Shown one piece after another: positions 58,501 through 64,000 of a stretch of 64,000 nucleotides of DNA. The translations under genes were made by a program, and so were the position numbers. Position 1 is the first letter of the stretch; the number at the start of each line of letters is the position of its first letter. The notes beneath the pieces are model-generated. The model saw only the letters and a program-made list of their open reading frames with translations. It was not told the DNA's origin and made no database searches. This DNA is from Tubulanus polymorphus (Eukaryota; Nemertea; Palaeonemertea; Tubulaniformes; Tubulanidae). The stretch is taken from NCBI RefSeq assembly GCF_964204645.1, contig NC_134026.1, positions 1,178,001 through 1,242,000 on the forward strand. The letters run 5' to 3'.

Positions 58501-61500
58501 ACCTATTTCTTTTACAATTCTACACTTAACGCACCTTTACTGTATGTATCGAGGAACTGTCCGCCTGAAAATTGATAGGTTTATCAATTACGGAAGAAAT
58601 TATCTCTGATAGCAATGAGTCTATATGGATATAACTGAGATTCGTACCTTTGCATATGCTCTTTAAGAAATCTTCATAACGCGTGAAAGCACGGTTGATG
58701 CTATCAAAAGTACTCTGATCACACGTGTTCCGAACTTTCAGTAAACACTTATGGTAGCGCCGGTCTTTTAGGATTCTGTCAAAGTGTAATTGTAATTCAA
58801 TAAACCAGGAACGAGGTGACCAAAGATGAAACATAACAAGTTGTTACACTTACTTGCAGGCTTTTTTAGATCTCAATGCCAATAAGTGAGTGGATGTATG
58901 TTTTAAATAGTTCGATAAACAGCGAGTTGCATCTGAGGAATAGCATTTCTTATCCGGTTCTGTGAATGTAGCATCAGAAAGGTATTCTTATGTTACGGAT
59001 TTGTCACAAACTGATTATACACATATTAATCATAGATGTATCGAAGGAATAAAAGGATGAATAAGAAGGATTGAAGTGGAACCCAGAAAGTGATTCATAA
59101 AATCAAATTTAATCATTATTTACCTGTACATCTGTACTTGATGGCAGAAATTGCATACTGGAAAAAGCGTTTCTTGCCATATGGACATTCCTGTACTGCG
59201 TCTGTGATACACTTGGATTTTTCAGTGATCTTTCTAGAAAATGTGTCCACGTACATACAATATAAACGATGAAAAAGTAGAAAAATCAGTCAGAAATATC
59301 TCACTGATAAGAACTACTTACTTTTCAATGTGTTTGCAAATGTCTTTTCCACGTTTTTTACCCTTTCCTTTGTGTTTTATTTCCTTGGATAGTTCTTTCA
59401 TGCATTTCTTCGCCTTATCGAGTTCTTTCTTCCCGCATTTTGGTTTCTCCTCAGTATCAGGGCACTCCATTGCTTTTGCCATCATCTCAGACGGGTACAT
59501 TGAACGTAGTACCGTGAATTTCAAGAAATCGCTGCATTTCTTCGCTTTCCCTTCGAAACAGCTCTTGCCATTTTTGTAAGCACTGTAAGAAATCCAACAA
59601 CATATTTCTAAATCGCATTACTCTTGTTTATGAAAAAGTAAATAACCACGTCTTAGTGGCTTTGTGAGTGATCGCGACGATTGGTACTATTGGTATTCAT
59701 GGGCTAAATCTTGGCCGGTCGGTAATCGTGCAATAATGTAATTATTACCGTGATTGTTTTGTAACCGAGATGCACAACAAGTTAGTTATAATAATGAATA
59801 TCGGATTTATTTCGAATCTCATAGAATATCACGTATCTTTTTACCTGCAAACGAATAACTTAGACACTGCCTTGTCCTTGAATGCCATACCAAAAAGCAT
59901 CGTTTCCATTGCATGTTTTGCGCAATACTTTAGTTCATCGGATTGGCATTCGACATTTTCTGAAATGATAGCGCACTCAATCGAGTGATCCTTATTGAAC
60001 GAAGGCTTTATTTCAGATCCGTGAAGATGTGTTAACGTATTATGTCACTTACCGTAAACTTTTCCGAAATCATAAACTGAAAAATAAATTAAACAACAAA
60101 ATAAGAATAATTGAATCTATATTCATTATAACCATTGAAGAAATACTATTCCGTATTGCGACGATATAGAATACTGGCACACGATATAGAATACTGGCAC
60201 ACGATATAGAATACTGGCACACTGATATAGAATACTGGCACACGATATAGAATACTGGCACACGATATAGAATACTGGCACACGATATAGAATACTGGCA
60301 CACTGATATAGAATACTGGCACACGATATAGAATACTGGCACACGATATAGAATACTGGCACACGATATAGAATACTGGCACACTGATATAAAATACTAG
60401 CACACGATATAGAATACTGGCACACGATATAGAATACTGGCACACGATATAGAATACTGGCACACGATATAGAATACTGGCACACTGATATAGAATACTG
60501 GCACACGATATAGAATACTGGCACACGATATAGAATACTGGCACACTATATAGAATACTGGCACACTGATATAACGTATCGGTTATAATGATAAGGAAAC
60601 GTCGAATTAATGAATAATTAGCTGAAAGAAACTTTTTGGAATTCATCGGGATTCTCTATTTATCTATATTGATTGATGTGGCGCGATTTCAGTCACATCT
60701 CACCTTCGTCTTTACAGATCATATCACTGAGCTTAGTCAATGCTTCCAACGACTTTGAGTATCTTTTCGTCACTTCGGCGTCACATTTTTTCTCGTACTT
60801 TTTGAAACATTTTTCTACCTCGTGTTTTTGTTTCTTCCTGTAATTGGAATAATTTTAGACGTGGATCATTTTTTCGAGATTCCGAATTGGTTCTCTACGC
60901 ACGGAGGAGATTTACGAACCTGCATAACGTGCTTTCCTTTCCTGTGTTGTATACCAGTGCCTCGAACGCGTTATAGGAAAATCTTTCAAGACACCGTATC
61001 GGAGTCGATTCTGTGCATTCAGCTGAATATGAACGTACGAATAGGTATTATAATCGTTCTAAAAGAGCGGCTTTGAAAAGAAATGATTCTCAGCATCCTT
61101 CAAGTCTTACCGACATCATCCTCACACATCGGTTCTAGAAGCTTATAGGCGTTATCCAGAATGTTTTTTCCAATAGGTGAACAGTCACTTCTTATACTCG
61201 ATACGCATCCAGTTTTCCCAAAAATTTTCCTGTAAATAGAAAAAGTTTTAACTCACTGCCACAAAATAATGAAACCTATGTAATTTCTTAGTAAAATTCT
61301 TGTAATGAAGATTTTCGTTAAATCTGATTTTACTTACAAACACATGTTAGATAAAGTCATGTGTCCCATTGTGAAGGCGTATACGTGTTCATTCATTTCG
61401 AAGATACATCGATCAAATTCATCCTTTGAACACTTCGCTTTTGGCGTTGGAATGTTCGAGCACAATTTCATGTCTAACAAAGTCCGATCTATGGTGTTTA

Positions 61501-64000
61501 GCATATAGTCGAAACGTAGAAATGTGTTATAACTACAGCTTTCGAGGTTTGTTTTTATGCAACTTTTCGATGTAGTGAGAACCCTTGAAAATCAAAGAAT
61601 ACATATTAAATTCAATTTTTAGATTTTACTTTAATTTTTCTATTTGCACAGTATCTATTGTCTTTATGTTAATATCAGATGAAGACAAACGGGTAATTCC
61701 TTAATGAAATTTGGCCAACAACTCATAGGTTTTTGGTACCATACACTTTTTGTTGATTTATTTCATGTGTAGGTTGCCAATATGTAATAGCTGTCTCCCA
61801 GGTTAATAAAATGCAAAAGTGTTTTTATTACATTTCTCTTTTTTCTTTTTTTCACTTTTCCCTTTTGATGGACCTGTTTTATATAAACTATATTCCTTAG
61901 TTTCTACAGACCCCTCCAAGTCTAATTAATTTACTGTATTTTGTATTATGCTTTTGTACACTATGCTGTAAATTATATTTGAAAATAAAACGTTCATTCA
62001 TTCATTCATTCATTCATTCATTCATTCATTCATTCATTCAAAAAAATTTCAAAAAAATGAAATATACGCGCATTTGAGGAGCTCTTACGTGCAGAATTCG
62101 TTATTTGCAGGGGATCCAATTCCTATTATGGACCCATCGACTATCTTCGTCAAACATTTCGTAGCCTCAGCCGCCTTGCATTCATCGGCTTTACCTGAGG
62201 AAAATTCCACAATTGATGACAAGAAATTTATCAGTCTACCCTTGTAATGAATTAGAAGTTCATACATCGATTGTTTCTGTTCTCTAATTCTCGTTCAACC
62301 TTGCGTGTTGAATGTTAGAAAACAACCAAAACGTTTCAATCCCAATCAACTCTCTAAATCTCAACACTTCGATTGTGGGACTTCGCTTTCATTATATTTC
62401 TAACGGTTAGTGTCTAAGGGAACAGTTTGGTTAGTACCGATAATAATTTGGAGTGCTCGATTTTTCTAAATGAATATTCATGCTTACCTCCAACCTCGGG
62501 CGAATCTCCTAAAATAGATGCAAAGAAATGTTACTTTCAATCGAACACGTATTTTTGCATAAACATCTAATTCCTAAGGGCTTGCGTTACCTTTTACACA
62601 AGCTGCCATGAGATAACCAACCATGTTATAAACCAGTTTGTAGATATTGTTGTAGATAGGGATGTCAGGTGATGCTTTGCAATGTTCATTTACATTTTCT
62701 AGAAGAGTTTGGACACCTCCTGTGTAGATATCTCTGAAAATGTGAAATATAAATAAGAGAAGAATATGTTTAACAGTCGTTTTAACGCATTAAACCTTTT
62801 CAGCCTTCAGGCTTGTAATAATATTGCTTGTCACATCATATTAATGTTAAATATTGTATAAATTATATAACGTGCATGTTACACGTATGTCACTACGTGC
62901 TATATTTGTAAACTGCGGGCTGGTTGCATAGTCATGGCTTAGACTTAAGACCAGTCTTAGACCAACTTAGTTCTATAGCCAATCTAACAACTTGAGACCA
63001 GTCATAAGATTTAAGACCACTTTTGGACTTAAGTCACGACTGTGCAACTGGCCCCAACGTAGATAAAGTTCAAATTCAACAGATTCTTACTCGCAAACTT
63101 CGTTTCGATTTCCAATGGCCCATTTTTCCAGTGTGTCCACCATATTGTTTTTCAATTCGACAGCTGCCCCGGATCCCAAGCATGTTGGATTGACTGCAAA
63201 TAATATAATCGAATAAAACCTAAAATCGTTACCAAATCTATCGCAAATCATATATATGACGATGCCGAACATACCGCATTGATTTTCATAATGGTACGTA
63301 ACCATCTTTAGTTTTGCTTCGAGGACGGTAGTGTATATGTCATCGCATCCTGTCAGTTTTTCCTTTACACACTTTGTCATTTCTGTAACTAATCTGTCGT
63401 ATACAAAGAAAAACGCCATTTAGTACACGAATAATTGTTATTCGTTCGGATGCATTTATCGTTATCTTACCCCTTAAGTTTGCATATATTATTCTTTTCC
63501 TTCATATATTTAGCAAACTCTTCATTGAGGTTTGAAATGCATTTAGCTGCTTCATTAGCCTTGCAAAACGGAAGCGGCTCCTTGAAATTTGTGCATTGAA
63601 GTTTGTCTAATATTCTCATTTTTAATGTTGAGTATCCAGCAAGGACTGAGTATTGACCGGGGCCGGAACAGTTAACGATGTGACCAGTCGCACACGAGAA
63701 AGCTTCCTTATACAGACTGTTAAAGCGAAAATAAAGTTAGTTAGATAAACATGTCTACGGATCATCCGAGATTCTTCATCGAGTTATCTAAATCGGAATA
63801 AACAAGTATTCTACGTTTAAAGTGAGGTTAATTCCGAGTCACATACTCGGTATTAACCTAATTTTTACACAAATGTCGCCAGGACGCTTTACTTAATTTC
63901 GAAGATAAACGAAAACTAGTGAAGAGACATCAATCATACCTGCAAGCGCGATTTATCGTGTCACGCGTACCAACGATAGCACTGCCAATAATATTCAATA
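43562..64000 (-). CDS. Giant type I membrane protein: Cys-rich repeat array + VWDE-like C-terminus, 5' end outside window
   Basis: Fifty-seven minus-strand exons from 64000 to 43562 join with matching phases at every junction into about 2,715 residues, with no stop until TAA at 43564. The N-terminal 1,920 or so visible residues are about 23 cysteine-rich helical domains. Each is roughly 80 residues with six Cys and is encoded by a reiterated six-exon cassette (see the entries for 49635-63716). The last repeat exon (49635-49767) ends in phase 0 and joins the VWDE-like part starting at 49545. The edge exon (63940-64000 and beyond) is already an f-type repeat exon, so the array continues upstream and no signal peptide is visible here. 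The predicted form is a large extracellular protein anchored by one C-terminal helix. The function is unknown. The array could be a separate transcript, but phase continuity and the absence of an intervening start, stop or polyadenylation signal argue for one gene. Confidence 0.85.
49236..49290. repeat. Inverted repeat with TTTTAACGTGG motifs
   Basis: AAAGCCACGTTAAAACTAGT and its inverted partner CCATTTTAACGTGGCTTC form a compact hairpin. Related TTTTAACGTRG motifs occur just outside, at 49209-49226 and 49293-49310. It is intronic, between the last array exon region and the vWD part of the giant gene. Confidence 0.55.
49635..50130 (-). repeat. Cys-rich repeat array, terminal half cassette 8
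   Basis: Exons a (50130-49885) and b (49767-49635) only. Exon b ends in phase 0 instead of phase 1 and joins directly to the VWDE-like part, so the fusion point lies inside what is normally a cassette. Cys spacing such as CHKLKEKC and TCRLMAAKTC follows the other units. Confidence 0.8.
50200..50346. repeat. Hairpin element with TTCCACAG termini
   Basis: Contains GACTCAGTTCCACAG and, inverted, CAGAACTGTGGAACTGGACC, with internal TTAACCCAGGGTTAA-like sequence. It shares its terminal motif with the 5214-5271 repeat. It is intronic, between repeat exons 50487-50583 and 49885-50130. Confidence 0.5.
50487..52026 (-). repeat. Cys-rich repeat cassette 7, with fused exons and no microexon
   Basis: One 498-nt exon (52026-51529) replaces exons a+b+c, then come d (51016-50883) and f (50583-50487). 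The fused exon enters and leaves in phase 2, exactly as a, b and c would together. The microexon e is absent, which the 1-1 phase allows. This unit has the clearest full-domain text, e.g. CQIDEAKQCLEEL and CVVNKLAGC. Confidence 0.85.
52101..52245. repeat. Near-perfect 145-bp palindrome
   Basis: Arms of about 65-70 bp read GTACGGAAGAGCAATGCGGC ... GCCGCATTGCTCTTCCGTAC, with the centre near TCGAGTTAGTAAGTCGAC. The arms are almost identical, which implies a recent origin or gene conversion. It lies in the intron between cassettes 6 and 7, about 75 bp upstream of the fused exon. Confidence 0.92.
52287..54207 (-). repeat. Cys-rich repeat cassette 6
   Basis: Exons a 54207-53980, b 53900-53773, c 53659-53560, d 53405-53260, e 52507-52475 (33 nt), f 52389-52287. 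Phases follow the common pattern. Exon b reads AIDCVKKQMNNC. The intron between d and e (52508-53259) carries a probable transposon fragment. Confidence 0.85.
52560..53180. mobile_element. Possible transposable-element fragment ending in (AAAC)n
   Basis: The sequence changes in character inside the enlarged d-e intron of cassette 6. It ends in AAGATAAACAAACAAACAAA, a simple-repeat tail typical of some non-LTR elements. No coding remnant was recognised, so the identity is tentative. Confidence 0.3.
54476..56907 (-). repeat. Cys-rich repeat cassette 5
   Basis: Exons a 56907-56614 (294 nt, the longest a), b 56388-56270, c 55605-55497, d 55387-55233, e 54696-54676 (21 nt), f 54611-54476. The extra length of exon a is an acidic and proline-rich insertion (EGREEEDDDLVPPPPKP) between its two half-domains, probably a flexible hinge. 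Confidence 0.85.
57017..58226 (-). repeat. Cys-rich repeat cassette 4
   Basis: Exons a 58226-57978, b 57881-57763, c 57683-57578, d 57485-57352, e 57258-57235 (24 nt), f 57125-57017. It is the most regular unit. Exon c reads LKCLQSKEAKCLETY and exon d EVTKCLTTLETSC. Confidence 0.87.
58334..59582 (-). repeat. Cys-rich repeat cassette 3
   Basis: Exons a 59582-59322, b 59233-59124, c 58959-58854, d 58775-58648, e 58564-58535 (30 nt), f 58502-58334 (169 nt, the longest f). Exon a has a Lys-rich stretch (KHKGKGKKRGKD) within its second half-domain. Confidence 0.86.
59845..61583 (-). repeat. Cys-rich repeat cassette 2
   Basis: Exons a 61583-61338, b 61229-61111, c 61022-60920, d 60837-60704, e 60076-60053 (24 nt), f 59959-59845. 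The d-e intron carries the 20/21-bp minisatellite. Exon f reads VECQSDELKYCAKH. Confidence 0.87.
60160..60578. repeat. 20/21-bp minisatellite with higher-order structure
   Basis: Unit ACGATATAGAATACTGGCAC (20 bp). Usually every fourth copy has an extra base, ACTGATATAGAATACTGGCA (+C), making a higher-order period of about 81 bp. The array has about 20 copies. It is intronic in the giant gene. Open frames across it (ASILYRVPVF-type) are artefacts. Confidence 0.95.
61700..62042. mobile_element. 3' tail of a non-LTR element with (CATT)n
   Basis: An AT-rich segment ends in TGAAAATAAAACGTTCATTC followed by about eleven more ATTC repeats. A polyadenylation-like AATAAA directly followed by a short tandem tail is typical of LINE or SINE 3' ends. 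It lies in the intron between cassettes 1 and 2. No protein remnant was recognised. Confidence 0.55.
62089..63716 (-). repeat. Cys-rich repeat cassette 1 (first complete in window)
   Basis: Exons a 63716-63471, b 63393-63275, c 63193-63091, d 62733-62591, e 62508-62488 (21 nt), f 62194-62089; preceded by a partial f exon at 64000-63940. Exon f reads DECKAAEATKCLTKI, the clearest example of the C-x7-C-L half-domain signature. Confidence 0.87.
62917..63056. mobile_element. TIR MITE, copy B
   Basis: A close copy of the element at 33920-34060, in the intron between exons c and d of cassette 1. It is bounded by GGGCTGGTTGCATAGTC and GACTGTGCAACTGGCCCC. Two intact copies about 29 kb apart suggest a family common in this genome. 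Confidence 0.85.

Noticed and set aside
60070-60646. Minus-strand frames of 104-166 codons across the 20/21-bp repeat
   Set aside because: They are minisatellite artefacts in an intron of the giant gene. Frames shift with each 21-bp unit.

Overview
The window is eukaryotic nuclear DNA from an invertebrate animal. Genes are split into many short exons with GT-AG introns, spacers are AT-rich, coding exons are richer in GC and CpG, and there are MITE-like elements, minisatellites and non-LTR retrotransposon tails. The gene families point to a bilaterian, perhaps a marine lophotrochozoan or invertebrate deuterostome. The phylum cannot be fixed from the sequence. Exons were built by hand from reading frame, splice sites and splice-phase continuity, so boundaries may be off by a base or two.

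Layout, left to right: (1) 2-3824 (+), the 3' two thirds of a FAM135 gene with its DUF676 lipase-like domain. (2) 8475-11489 (-), a ROGDI orthologue, complete except for its first exon. (3) 14280-15752 (+), a two-exon forkhead gene, closest to FoxE. (4) 17045-19044 (+), a three-exon ankyrin-repeat gene resembling ANKRD34. (5) 19399-22870 (-), a complete 13-exon CYP3-clan cytochrome P450. (6) 24700-32498 (+), a complete SLC18-family (VMAT/VAChT-like) vesicular transporter with a CRE/E-box promoter, in which three acidic residues conserved in VMATs are replaced. (7) 35642-40545 (+), an unrecognised secreted alpha-helical protein whose gene plan (signal peptide, four later exons, phase-0 introns between them) recalls long-chain helical cytokines. 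(8) From 43562 past the right edge (-), a giant type I membrane protein of which 57 exons and about 2,715 residues are visible.

The giant gene is the main discovery candidate. Its C-terminal third resembles VWDE (von Willebrand D domain, EGF-like module, Cys-rich modules, transmembrane helix). Upstream lies a long array of cysteine-rich helical repeats encoded by a six-exon cassette, reiterated seven to eight times with the same intron phases. Each cassette carries one 21-33 nt microexon whose length is always a multiple of three and which is phase-symmetric. One cassette has fused three exons and lost its microexon. Every splice phase joins from 64000 down to 43562, so array and VWDE-like part appear to be one gene.

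Gene neighbours show no common pathway. They look like independent genes in convergent (FAM135/ROGDI, ankyrin/P450, helical protein/giant gene), tandem (Fox/ankyrin) or divergent (P450/SLC18) arrangement. Repeats include two copies of a TIR element, several hairpin elements, a perfect or near-perfect 145-bp palindrome, 30-bp and 20/21-bp minisatellites, a (TA)77 tract, and an inverted duplicate of the last SLC18 exon.
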